From Symbiodinium natans (lineage: Eukaryota > Sar > Dinophyceae > Suessiales > Symbiodiniaceae), in contig CAJNDS010001068.1 of assembly GCA_905221605.1 (NCBI GenBank), positions 582,898 to 646,897 of the forward strand: a stretch of DNA of 64,000 nucleotides, read 5' to 3'. Numbering within the stretch: position 1 is the first letter of the stretch; every line of letters starts with the position of its first letter. Position numbers and translations under genes: made by a program. Of the stretch, positions 49,398 through 60,306 are shown piece by piece. The notes beneath the pieces are model-generated. The model saw only the letters and a list, made by a program, of their open reading frames with translations. It made no database searches and was not told the origin of the DNA.

Positions 49398-51775
49398 ATC
49401 CTTAAACCAACTTTCCAACTGAGCATGCCGGCAGGCGCCCGCCCGCACGCGCGCAACCAAACACGTGCTCCAATTTCAAAACCAATGATTTCGGATTTCG
49501 GGGGGCTCCCGATCAAGCAAAACGCAGGTGTTTTTCATCGAATCCGAAAACCGGAAAACCCGAAAACGAGTGACGAAGCAGTGATTCTGCACCGTGTCCA
49601 ATTAACGGGCCGCCCCCCCCAAAAAAAAAACGATCAGTTTTCAATAAAATCGCGTTTTCCGGAAAAACCGAAAGCTCGAAATGCAGGTGTTTTTGCTGGG
49701 TTTCCGTCACGCGCGAAAGTCGAAATGCCGGGTCCGTCATCGAAAATCGGTGCCGACCACGGCCGACGGGAACGTGACGCAGACCGCGCTCCAACGCTCC
49801 AATCTGTCACGTAACATCCCGGACCCGGGGATCCGCCGCACACAGTTTCGATCGGACCGAAATCCCGACCCTTCCGAAGCATCCCCAAAAGCCTGCCTTT
49901 TCGCCCCGGGTCGATTTTTTTCGCCAAGGTTTCTCCAGGGCGATGGGCCCGGATACCCCGTCGAGAGCCGTTTTTCGAAAAAAAACGTCTTCGGCGAATT
50001 CGAAAACCCTCCAAAAAGCCTGCCTTTTCGCCTCATCGACCCGCGGGGAGGAGCCCTCATCCCGGCCCCGGGGACCTGACCGGGGTCGATTTTCGAGAGG
50101 ATTTTCGCTAAGGGCGGGCCGAAGTGACGGGGTCGGATACTCGAAAGGCTCTATTTCCAGTCGAGCCGGATTCCGGCCCGTCGAAAAAGACCCCCCCCCC
50201 CGCCTGTCTTTTCGGCCCGGGCCACGTTCTTCGCCCAGGTTTCTCCAGGGTGACGGGCCCGGATACCCCGTCGAGAGCCGTTTTTCGAAAAAAAACCTCT
50301 TCGGCGAATTCGAAAACCCTCCAAAAAGCCTGCCTTTGACCCGCGGGGAGGAGCCCTCATCCCGGCCCCGGGAACCTGACCGGGGTCGATTTTCGAGAGG
50401 ATTTTCGCTAAGGGCGGGCCGAAGTGACGGGGTCGGATACTCGAAAGGCTCGATTTCCAGTCGAGCCGGATTCCGGCCCGTCGAAAAAGGCCCCCCCCCG
50501 CCCGTCTTTTCGGCCCGGGCCACGTTCCTCGCCCAGGTCCCTCCGGAGTGACGGGCCCGGATACCCCGTCGAGAGCCGTTTTTCGAAAAAAACCTCTTCG
50601 GCGAATTCGAAAAACCTCCAAAAAGCCTGCCTTTTCGCCTCATCGACCCGCGGGGAGGAGCCCTCATCCCGGCCCCAGGGACCCGACCGGGGTCGATTTT
50701 CGAGAGGATTTTCGCTAAGGGCGAGCCGAAGTGACGGGGTCGGATACTCGAAAGGCTCGATTTGCAGTCGAACCGGATTCCGGCCCGTCGAGAAAGGCCC
50801 CCCCCGCCCGTCTTTTCGGCCCGGGCCACGTTCTTCGCCCAGGTCCCTCCGGGGTGACGGGCCCGGATACCCCCTCGAGAGCCATTTTTCGAAAAAACCC
50901 TTTTGGGCGAATTCGAAAAACCTCCACAAAGCCTGCCTTTTCGCCTCATCGACCCGCGGGGAGGAGCGGGGGGGGTGCCTTTTTCGACGGGCCGGAATCC
51001 GGCTCGACTGGAAATCGAGCCTTTCGAGTATCCGATCCCGTCACTTCGGCCCGCCCTTAGCGAAAATCCTCTCGAAAATCGACCCCGGTCAGGTCCCCGG
51101 GGCCGGGATGAGGGCCCCTCCCCGTGGGTCGAGGAGGCGAAACCCCGAAGAGGTTTTTTTCGAAAAACGGCTCTCGAGGGGGTATCCGGGCCCGTCACCC
51201 GGGAGGGACCTGGGCGAAGAACGTGGCCCGGGCCGAAAAGACAGGCGGGGGGGGGCCTTTCGACTGGAAATCGAGCCTTTCGAGTATCCGACCCCGTCAC
51301 TTCGTCACTTCGGCCCGCGCTTAGCGAAAATCCTCTCGAAAATCGACCCCGGTCGGGTCGCCGGGGCCGGGATGAGGGCTGGGGACCTGACCGGGGTCGA
51401 TTTTCGAAAGGATTTTCGCTAAGGGCGGGCCGAAGTGACGGGGTCGGATACTCGAAAGGCTCGATTTCCAGTCGAGCCGGACTCCGGCCCGTCGAAAAAG
51501 GCCCCCCCCCCGCCTGTCTTTTCGGCCCGGGCCACGTTCTTCGCCCAGGTCCCTCCGGAGTGACGGGCCCGGATACCCCCTCGAGAGCCGTTTTTCGAAA
51601 AAAAAGGGCGAATTCGAAAACCCTCCAAAAAGCCTGCCTTTTCGCCTCATCGACCCGCGGGGAGGAGCCCTCATCCCGGCCCCGGGGACCTGGCCGAGGT
51701 CGATTTTCGAAAGGATTTTCGCTAAGGGCGGGCCGAAGTGACGGGGTCGGATACTCGAAAGGCTCGATTTCCAGC
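49398..51775. repeat. GC-rich repeat block, about 305-bp unit with inverted segment
   Basis: A leader (49,398-49,880) is followed by units of about 303-307 bp containing GCGAATTCGAAAACC, CATCGACCCGCGGGGAGGAG, GGGTCGATTTTCGAGAGG, GACGGGGTCGGATACTCG and a short C-run. The GACGGGGTCGGATACTC marker falls at about 50,127, 50,430, 50,737, 51,440 and 51,740. Between about 50,965 and 51,380 two copies are inverted. Long open frames on both strands (up to 699 codons) follow from the repeat and share no protein-like composition. Confidence 0.85.
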
Positions 51776-52532
51776 TTCAACAACATCGACCCCTGAACAA
51801 ACCCGATGCGATGCTCACTGCAGGCTGACATGTCATGAGCAAACGAAGCAGGCACCGGTCGTTGTTTTAGCGCAGGTGGATCTCCCACAGGTGTACGTGC
51901 TGCCAAGCCTCTTTGGGCTGGAGCTTGCGGAGAAATGTCTGCAAAGGCCCGGCTTCGCTTATGCAGGGCTTACAATCGTGGGAGTACTCCCCGACGAATG
52001 CCTGCCGGTCCCGTTCTTGGCCGTGAACGCGGACCGTTATACTATTCCCCAACGGCTTGCCCAGACGTGCGACCAGGATTGGGTTCTCCGAAACCCGGAA
52101 TCCCAGTTGCACCCTCAGGTGTTCGTACACCACCGGGTCGAGGCCACGCGTCCTGAAAAATTGAGAGGCTCGAAGAAATCTACACCCTAAGCTCACGATA
52201 AGCTCATGAAGGCTGAGTAGCCGGCTCAAAGCTGAAGGCTGTCACGACGGTGTTTGCTGCCCTGTTGGGGTCCATGCGGGCTTTCTTCAGCTGATTCTTC
52301 GAGACCTACAGGGAGTGCAGATGCCAAACAAATTATGATGCGAGACTCCCGATGAGCCTTCGGAGCCATCTCTGCAAAAGCCGGGGGGAATCAAGACAGT
52401 GCGAAGCTCGAGCCAATAATCTACCGATACAGCGATTTCAAGTGCAAGGTCCCCTAGTTAGAGCTCTTTAGTGCCTTCATAGCGGTAGCCATCCCGCCGA
52501 GATGAGGAGGGTCGATAGCATCTGGTCGCCCT
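51776..52532. other. Unique spacer between the two repeat blocks
   Basis: Both strands have moderately open frames (e.g. plus-strand VDLPQVYVLPSLFGLELAEK) but no recognisable domain, start context or splice pattern. No gene called. Confidence 0.4.
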
Positions 52533-53560
52533 CTTAAACCCAGATTTCCACCAAGCATGCCGGCAAGCACCCGCCGGGACGCGCGCGCAACCGAGCAGCG
52601 CTCCAATTTCAAAACCAATGATTTGGGATTTCGAGGGGTTCCCGATCAAGCAAAACGCAGGTGTTTTTCATCGAATCCGAAAACCGAAACGCCCGAAAAC
52701 GAATGACGAGACACTGATTCTGCACCGTGTCCAATTAACGGGCCGCCCCCCCCAAAAAAAAAAAAAACGATCAGTTTTCAATGAAATCGCGTTTTTCGGA
52801 AAAACCGAAAGCCCGAAATGCAGGTGTTTTTGCTGGGTTTCCGTCATGCGCGAAAGCCGAAATGCCGGGTCCGTCGTCGAAAATCGGTGCCGACCACGGC
52901 CGACGGGAACGTGACGCAGACCGCGCTCCAACGCTCCAATCTGTCACGTAACATCCCGGACCCGGGGATCCGCCGCGCGCGTTTTCGATCAGACCGGAAT
53001 CCCGACCCTTCTAAAACATCCCCAAAAGCCTGCCTTTTCGCCCCGGACGATTTCTTTCGCCAGGGTTTCTCCAGGGTGACGGGCCCGGATACCCCCCAGA
53101 CAGTCGTTTTCCGGAAAAACCTTTTCGGCGAATTCGAAAAGCCTCCAAAAAGCCTGCCTTTTCGCCCGATCGATCCATGGGGAGGAGCCCTCATGCCGAC
53201 CCCGAGGACCTCAGCAAGGTCGATTTTCGAGAGGATTTTCGCTAAGGGCGGGCCGAAGTGACGGGGTCGGATACTCGAAGAGCTCGATTTACAGTCGAGC
53301 CGGATTCCGGCCCATCGAAAAAGGCCCCCCCGGCCTGTCTTTCGGCCCGGGCTAAATTCTTCGCCCAGATCTTTCCAGAGTGACGGACGCCCGGGTCCCT
53401 CCAAAGTGACGAGTCCGGATACCTCCCAGAGGTCGTTTTTTGAAAAAAACCTCTTCGGCGAATTCAAAAACCCTTCAAAAAGCCCGCCTTTTCGCCTTAT
53501 CGACTCTACGGGTTCGGCAAGGTCCGGATTGTAACCCAGGCCCTCGATCACGAAATGATC
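52533..53560. repeat. Second copy of the 49.4-kb repeat block
   Basis: GCATGCCGGCA..CGCGCGCAACC, the CCAATTTCAAAACCAATGAT leader, the C/A-run, the GTTTTTGCTGGGTTTCCGTC segment and one to two unit copies reproduce 49,420-50,200 with scattered substitutions and small indels. Confidence 0.85.
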
Positions 53561-53648
53561 CCCCCCCCCGGAGGGGGATTCGAACCGGGGTTCGTCTTGA
53601 GCCCGTAGGCGTCAAGGGCCGTGGCTTAACCACTCAGCGGCGGGGATC
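53557..53648 (-). tRNA. tRNA-like sequence (degenerate or SINE head)
   Basis: On the minus strand the ends GATCCCC and GGGGATC pair over 7 bp. GCTGAGTGGTTAAG resembles a D-arm/A box and GGTTCGAATCC is a perfect B box. The 92-nt length would suit a class II (Ser/Leu) tRNA, but the T-stem is poorly paired, a C/G run adds extra bases before the 3' acceptor strand, and no standard 5-bp anticodon stem forms. More likely a decayed tRNA or a tRNA-derived Pol III promoter than a functional tRNA. Confidence 0.4.
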
Positions 53649-53757
53649 TTGTCTACAACAGGCAGCAAGAACGAACACTGCTGGAACAATGCCCGTGCTG
53701 CTCATGCACCCGTCCGACGGGCACGCGGGATCGGTGTCGTACACCAGATAAAAACCA

Positions 53758-54075
53758 AACCGACGTCGTCGATGGAAGCTTCAGGAAAACCCAACGCTCT
53801 CATACTTCTCTCCGTAATTGCTTTCGAGCAAGCGAATAATCTGCGAGTTCAGCAATGTCCAGGTCTTTTCCTTCGTCGTCTTGGAAGCCATCTACCACCG
53901 ATCCGAGAATCTTACCCCATATCAAACCGACGTCGTTCAGAGAAGCCTCACGCTCTCATACTTCTCTCCGTAATTGCTTTCGACCGGGTGACGACTCTGC
54001 GGGTTTAGCAACGTCCAGGTCTTTTGCTTCGTCGTCTTGGAAGCCATCTACCACCGATCCGAGAACATCGTTCGT
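53758..54075. repeat. Tandem duplication, about 165 bp
   Basis: AACCGACGTCGT..GAAGC, CTCATACTTCTCTCCGTAAT, GTCCAGGTCTTTT and CGTCTTGGAAGCCATCTACC occur in both 53,758-53,912 and 53,927-54,065. Confidence 0.85.
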
Positions 54076-54149
54076 CCACGCTCCCGTACTTTGATAAGAA
54101 GGTTGATGGCGAAGACCGAACCGACGTCGTCGAGAGTCGGCGGTTGATG

Positions 54150-55510
54150 GCTGAACCTGTAGCCCCGACGCCAGTGAAAAACCTTAACCCTGGCCCCCCG
54201 AGCCCGCCCGTGAAAAACCCGAACCCTGGTCCTGCGAGGCCTCGATTTTTCCCCAACCCTCCCTCGCACAACACTCCAAACCAGTGAAAACCCGAACCCT
54301 GGCCATTCGAGACGCCGGTGAGAATCCTGAACCCTGGCCCCTCGAGCCCGGCCCCGACGCCAGTGAAAAACCTGAACCCTAGCCCCCCGAGCCCGCCCGT
54401 GAAAAACCCGAACCCTGGCCCTGCGAGGATTCGATTTTTCCCCAACCCTCCCTCGCACAACACTCCAACCCAGTGAAAAACCCGAACCCTTCGAGACGCC
54501 AGTGAAAATCCCGAACCCTGGCCCCTCGAGCCCGTGCAGTGAAAAACCTGAACCCTGGCCCCTCGAGCCCGTCGAAAAAAACAGTGACAATCCGAACCCT
54601 GGGGCTCCGGCCCGTGAAAAACCGAACCCTGGGGCCCCGACGCCAGTGAAAAACCTGAACCCTGGTCCCCCGAGCCCGCCCATGAAAAACCTCAAAAATC
54701 CTGAACCCTGGGGCCCCGACGCCAGTGAAAAACCTGAACCCTGGCCCCCCGAGCCCGCCCGTGAAAAACCTGACCCCTGGTCCTGCGAGGGCTCGAATTT
54801 TCCCCAACCCTCCCTCGAACAACACTCAAAACCAGTGAAAAACCTGAACCCTGGCCCTTCGAGGGGCCAGTGAAAATCCTGAACCCTGGCCCCTCCAGCC
54901 CGTGAAAAAAAAACAGTGAAAAACTTGAACCCTGGAGCCCCCACGCCTACGAAAAAGCTAAACAACCGGTGGAAAACCTGAAAAGCCAGTGAAAAAACTG
55001 AACCCTGGCCCTTCGAGGAGCCAGTGAAAATCCTGAACCCTGGCCCCTCCAGCCCGTGAAAAAAAAACAGTGAAAAACTTGAACCCTGGAGCCCCCACGC
55101 CTGAGAAAAAGCTAAACAACCAGTGGACCACCTGAAAAACCAAGAAAAACACTTCGATGAAAAACGTTGAGAAACCCGAACCCTGGCCCTTCGAGGCCGG
55201 CTTGTGCCCAAATCCACGAAGGTTTGTGCCCAAATCCACGAAGGTTTGTGCCCAAATCCACGAAGGTTTGTGCCCAAATCCACGAAGGTTTGTGCCCAAA
55301 TCCACGAAGGTTTGTGCCCAAATCCACGAAGCCTGGAACCTTTATAATGTTCATGGCCTTCGTGGATTTGGGCACAAACCTTCGTGGATTTGGGCACAAA
55401 CCTTCGTGGATTTGGGCACAAACCTTCGTGGATTTGGGCACAAAACCGTTGAAAAACCTGAACCCTGGCCCCCCGACGCCGGCGAAAAACAGTGAAAAAC
55501 CTGAACCCTG
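54150..55510. repeat. Degenerate GTGAAAAACCTGAACCCTGG repeat field
   Basis: About 25 irregular copies of (CCAGTGAAAAACCTGAACCC then TGGCCC...CGAG), spaced 35-70 bp, with larger blocks repeated (TTTTTCCCCAACCCTCCCTC at 54,247, 54,436 and 54,790 with variation). The long minus-strand open frame (Gly-Phe-rich) is a consequence of the repeat. Confidence 0.85.
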
Positions 55511-55616
55511 GCCCTTCGAGGCCGGTTTGTGCCCAAATCCACGAAGGTTTGTGCCCAAATCCACGAAGGTTTGTGCCCAAATCCACGAAGGTTTGTGCCC
55601 AAATCCACGAAGGGGT
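55199..55616. repeat. 22-bp tandem repeat arranged as inverted arrays
   Basis: Unit GGTTTGTGCCCAAATCCACG then AA. Six plus copies (55,199-55,330), a 28-bp spacer, four inverted copies (55,359-55,445), a repeat-field segment, then four plus copies (55,524-55,614). Copies are almost perfect. No spacers lie between units, so it is not a CRISPR array. Confidence 0.95.
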
Positions 55617-55917
55617 TTAACATTTAAATATATATGGTAGGAGAGGTTTAGGGTTTAGGGTTTAGGGTTTGGGGTCCGCTCCACATGCACAGCTCAGCCG
55701 CGGCACCTCTGCAGAATGCTCCTGCCATGGCGCAGGTTCGTTCCGCAGACTAAGCCCCCACCCCCCTAAACCCTAAACCCTAAACCCTAAACCCTAAACC
55801 CTAAACCCTAAACCCTAAACCCTAAACCCTAAACCCTAAACTTAAACCCCACTCCCTCCTCAATTTTGGCCCACTCCATAGGCCTGCCCATGATATTGTG
55901 ATGCGGGAACCTCATAC

Positions 55918-56018
55918 CTTAATCCCTGTTCCCCTAGGAAGAAAAAAGGATCCTTTTTGTTTATATATAAGAAAGCCCATAACCCAAAAAGTAAAAAGGA
56001 TCCCTAACACTGATTTAG
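55918..56018. mobile_element. 101-bp TIR element, family E copy 2
   Basis: Same length and ends as the 17,954 copy, flanked by the 4-bp duplication ATAC (55,914-55,917 and 56,019-56,022). Different target duplications at two unrelated sites define the ends and show independent insertions. Confidence 0.87.
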
Positions 56019-56604
56019 ATACTTAGAGCCCCCAAACTTGGGACCCTAACGTAGACCACCGGCCCGCCGAACCCTGCTTCTCGTGCTTGCGGGCGTAGCA
56101 AAAACCCAAGACATATGCTAAGCCTCGCCAGATTCGCCACAGCCCCGCATCGTGAACTTCTCTGCCGCTCTAGCCACCCTCCATCAACAGCTCCAAGCTT
56201 TCACCTCACCTTAAGAACCCCAAACCTGCTGATTTTTGGAGGTTGTTGCTGCAAAACCCCTTATAGGATTCTTAGGTAACCTGCTTGTAGGATTATTAGG
56301 TAACCTTGACTACTGACAACCAGCCCCTCCAACGCCTTGACCCCCAATCGCTCTACCTTTCCAAAGCCCAGAAGCAGTCATGCTCTGGCGTGTAATATGG
56401 GGGCCTTAAGAATTAGTTTAGGGTTTAGGGTGTAGGGTTTAGAGTTTAAGGTTTTTGGGGGAGGTTATTATCGTATTCACACATAGACACCATAAGGGAG
56501 TGCTATTTCGACCCCTACAGTAGCTTCCAACCTCCTTTGGAGTGCCATCGAAGAAGGCGACAGCAGCCTGACTCTTCTTTTTTGCTTTGACCAGACACAA
56601 AATC

Positions 56605-56757
56605 TTTTTTTGGGGGGGTTTGCGAACTTGGGGTACCTTCTTGGGGTCCTTCTATATGGGAATTCTACTAATTGGGGTCTAGTTCAGGGGTTTAGGGTTT
56701 AGGGTTTAGGGTTTAGGGGGGTCCCCGATATTCTCGCAAACCTCCAAATAGTTGCAG
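56605..56757. mobile_element. Short TIR element, family B copy 5, with TTTAGGG insert
   Basis: Left TTTTTTTGGGGGGGTTTGCG and right CGCAAACCTCCAAATA form the TIR. A run of TTTAGGG units (56,690-56,720) sits inside, suggesting that telomere-type repeats entered or expanded within the element. Confidence 0.6.
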
Positions 56758-57734
56758 AGTTCGGAGCCCAGCATGTCCGCGTGGGCTGCTCACTTGGTTG
56801 CATGGGTGGCTTCCGGCTTTTGGTAGCATTTCAAGCCCTAAACCCTAAACCCTAAACCCCAAACCCTAAACCCCAAACCCCAAACCCCAAACCCCAAACC
56901 CCAAACCCCAAACCCCAAACCCTAAACCCTAAACCCTAAACCCTAAACCCTAAAACGCCAGGAGCGGCCCGGCCTGCCAGAGGGACGGTGGGAAGCGGCA
57001 AGAGAAGGGGGGGAGGCCGTCCGGATGGCGCGCCTGGCTCTTTGGGAAGGGGGGAGAGGGAGGTTCCTGAGTTGGGTTTAGGGTGTAGGGTGTAGGGTGT
57101 AGGGTGTAGGGTTTAGGGTTTAGGGTTTCGGGTTCAGGGTTTAGGGTTTAGGGTTTAGGGTTTAGGGGTGAGGGGTTAGGGTTTAGGGTTTCGGGTAGAC
57201 TTCTTGTGGCTTGTGGCTCAAGAGGTGGTGCGAAGCCACACTGCTGCGGCTCCACAATTGGCTGTGGCCTCTGGCAACCCCAAAAACTGGCCCTAGACCC
57301 GAAACCCTAAACCCTAAACCCTTAACCCTCGTCCGGAAGCCTTGAAATCTTGAAGCACAAACGAGTCTAGTTGCTCTCATCGGTTGGGGTTAGGTGAAGG
57401 ATGTTGCACGTCTTTAACCACTCAAAGTAGAACCTAGACCCGTAAACCTTGCACCCACACTCGGGGCTTGAACTAAGCGCGGAATGCCCAGCAATCCCAC
57501 AGGGGCTTGGGTATACTTACCCTAAACCCTAAACCCGAAACCCTAAACTCTAACCAAAAACCCTAAACCCTAAACCCTAAACCCTTTGTGGCTCTTGGAA
57601 ATGATTGCTTGTTCGAGACAGGTGTGAGGCCTTCCTGTCAGAATATCCCACAAGCGGCCCCTTCTCTAAATGCACATACACACCTACATATACAAGGCGT
57701 GCATACCATTTTTATGCATGTACGGAAGGCGAGT

Positions 57735-58070
57735 ATGCGTATATATATATATATATACATAAACAAATAAATAAATAAATAAATAAATATATATATATAT
57801 ATACAGACATAGTTTGCATTGTGTGAATTGGCAAGTGCAGACATACATGTACATGCTTTGTAGGGGGGGGAGGGGTTATCCAGTGACTGTGATCCTAAAC
57901 CCGAAGCCCCTAAGCCCTAAGCCCTAAACCCTAAGCCCTAAACCCTAAGCCCTCCCGAAATGCATTTACCCCCCCCCCCCCCCCCACCCCCCAAAAAAAA
58001 AAAACAAAAAAAAAATAAATAAATAAATAAAAGTATATATATATATATATATATATATAAACACAAAAAA
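57735..58070. repeat. AT and C/A low-complexity tracts
   Basis: (TA)n and (AAAT)n at 57,735-57,802, a C-run at 57,969-57,985, an A-run and (TA)n at 57,990-58,060. Intervening CCCTAAG units. Confidence 0.9.
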
Positions 58071-58083
58071 CAAACAAGAGCGG

Positions 58084-59745
58084 CCTCCTCGCCGTGGGCG
58101 ATCTGAGCGTTGAGGAAGTTCTTGAGCAGCGAGAGGTTTATCTCACTCCTCGCACCCCCGCCGTTCGAGGTTCGAGGGGCTTAGGGGGGCTTAGGGGGTT
58201 TAGAGGGGTTTTGCGGGTAGTTTTAGGGTTTAGGGTTTAGGGTTTAGGCTTGGGGGGTTCATAGGGGTAGGGGTTTAGTGTTAGGGTTTTGGGGGTTTAT
58301 TTGGGGTTTAGGGGTTTGGGGGGTTTTGGGGTTTAGCGTCCACAAAGCTGCGGTGGAGGGGTTCTCATCCTACGCCGACCCTGCCTTGATTCAAATGAAG
58401 ATCTCAGATTTCTACTGGGCAACGTTGAACCCACAGTTGCCTTGGGCACCACATGAACCCGAAAAGGGTTTAGGGTTTAGGGTTTAGGGTTTAAGGTTTA
58501 GGGTTTAGGTCGGAAGTCTAGTTCTTTATGGTACGTGACCCCAACTTTAGGGTCCCAAGGTGACTGACCATGCACACAACCCCTGTCCTAGGATGGTTTC
58601 TTATGGTAGGTTCTTTTACAACACGGGCCCTCACATGGGTTTAGGGTTTAGGGTTTAGGGTTTAGGGTTTAGGGTTTAGGGTTTAGGGTTCTATGCTACA
58701 GCTCAGAACCACCCGCCTTTTTGAACGCCTCATGCCGGCACAGCCTCTCATTATATCACCTCCTTGTTGCAGACAGCGGGGCTTTAAAATCTAAAACCCT
58801 AAGAGCCCTAAGCCTTGAACCCTAAACCCTGCAAAACACAGCTTGAACCCTCAGGGCCCTTCTATCAAGGGCGACTGGGCTGAAAAGGGACGATGTTTAG
58901 GGTTTAGGGTAACAGGGCTTAGGGTTTAGGGTTTGGGGGGGGCTTCGGGTTTAGGGTCCACGTAACTTCTCGTAAGCCAGCTGCGCCTGAGAACGTCGAG
59001 GTTCTGCTCAGACTCGTAGCCTCAAGGTGGAGAGTTAGGGATTAGGGTTTAGGGTTTAGGTTTAGGGTTTAGGGTTTAGGGTTTAGGGTTTAGGGTTTCG
59101 GGTTTACGATTTAGTATTGAGCTCAGGAGTTCAAGTCTGCTCCGAGCTGTCGATCCTCGGAGTTTCCGGCCTAGTCAAGTGATCATCCTGCCACTACGAA
59201 TTCGAAACCCCAAACCCCAAACCCCCAAACCATAAACCCCTAACCCCTAAACCCTAAACCCTAAACCCCAAACCCTAAACCCTGAACCCCACGCTGTCCC
59301 ATCTTACTGCCCTTGCTTGGCCCTGTGCAGGAGGCCAGGATCGTCGGGAACAGGATGCTCCTCCCCCGCTCATCCATGAAGTAGTGGAGGGGCCTCTGGT
59401 TCATTCGGTTCCTCTTGGGGTCTTCTGGGGTGGCTGCTTCTACCTGCCTCGAAACCCTCGGGGCACGATAAGTTTTCTCAGCTACTCATCAAAAGGGAGC
59501 CCCTTCCCACATGCACGGCATACTGTAGTGTTTTCTGGTACATTCCAGAAAGGTATAGTATTCGTATAGCAGAGCGCTGCACAGTCTAGCCTAGTTTAGT
59601 ATAGCTAAACCCTAAACCCTAAACCCTAAACCCTAAACCGTGTAGCATCCTGGAACCTATTCGCTGCTCTGCTTGATCTGGAAGGCCCCCGGCAGCGCAG
59701 CAAGGCGGCTGAGCAAGACCTGTCTGAAAAGCTTTTGGAAGCACA
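58084..59745 (-). other. Possible exons of an unrecognised minus-strand gene
   Basis: 59,323-59,393 reads PLHYFMDERGRSILFPTI then LASCT between CAGAG| and ACAG|GG. 58,084-58,136 reads LSLLKNFLNAQIAHGEEAA. 59,665-59,728 reads VLLSRLAALPGAFQIKQSSE after CAG|. All are minus-strand, short and set in TTTAGGG DNA like the kinase exons, so a second split gene is plausible. Family unknown. Confidence 0.3.
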
Positions 59746-59769
59746 GTTTAGGATTTAGGGTTTAGGGTT

Positions 59770-59875
59770 TAGGTTTACGAAAATAGGGGACCCCAGTATA
59801 GATCCCTAAATGCTAGGATCCCCTGATAATAAGGACCCCAAAAAGGTACCCCTAAGTTCGGAAACCCCTTTTTGG
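59770..59875. mobile_element. Short TIR element, family B copy 6
   Basis: Left TTTACGAAAATAGGGGACCC, right TTCGGAAACCCC, with the same central TGATAATAAGGACCCC segment as copies 1 and 2. Confidence 0.7.
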
Positions 59876-60147
59876 GCAAGGATGGTTATCACCCTGGTTA
59901 CTAGTCATGCTCTGGATGATTCATAGTACATGCTCATTTGTGGTTTGCGGAAGAAAAGATGTTGGATTGTTATCATGACGGTTCACCGCATTTGTTGCAT
60001 CATAGATCTTGACCATAATTTTAGAGGGCATAAGGGAGTGCAGGGGAGTTGCTTGTGATATCGGTGTCCATCAGCTTTCTGACTTCCTCTGCTCCGAACA
60101 TCCCTGCAGAAGCCGGAACCCGGGATGTGAGTTTGGGACACTGCGTA

Positions 60148-60306
60148 ACTACTATTTGCTTAAGAACACACCCCCCCCCCAAAAAAAAAAAAAAAAATGA
60201 TAAAATAAATAAATAAATAAAAGGAAAAGATTTGAAAAAAAAAAAAGATAGTGCCCTTATAAGGAAGACTTTGTTTTTTCTGGGGGGGGGGGGGGCGGGT
60301 AGCAGC
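60148..60306. mobile_element. Short TIR element, family F, with homopolymer tracts
   Basis: Left ACTACTATTTGCTTAAGAAC, inner CCTTATAAGGAAGACTTTGT, right end GGGTAGCAGC. A C-run, an A-run and a G-run expand the middle. Confidence 0.5.

Noticed and set aside
49807-51906. 699-codon minus-strand ORF and similar plus-strand ORFs
   Set aside because: The frame stays open because the roughly 305-bp repeat lacks stops in several frames. The translation is a repeated Arg/Pro/Gly-rich string that changes frame with unit length.
54048-55586. 512-codon Gly-Phe-rich minus-strand ORF
   Set aside because: It is the translation of the GTGAAAAACC repeat field and the 22-bp array, with no domain.
55199-55616. 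CRISPR array
   Set aside because: The 22-bp units are directly adjacent without spacers and occur in both orientations; the context is eukaryotic.
57215-57232. Dinoflagellate spliced-leader relic
   Set aside because: Only the last nine bases (TGGCTCAAG) match; the upstream leader sequence is absent.
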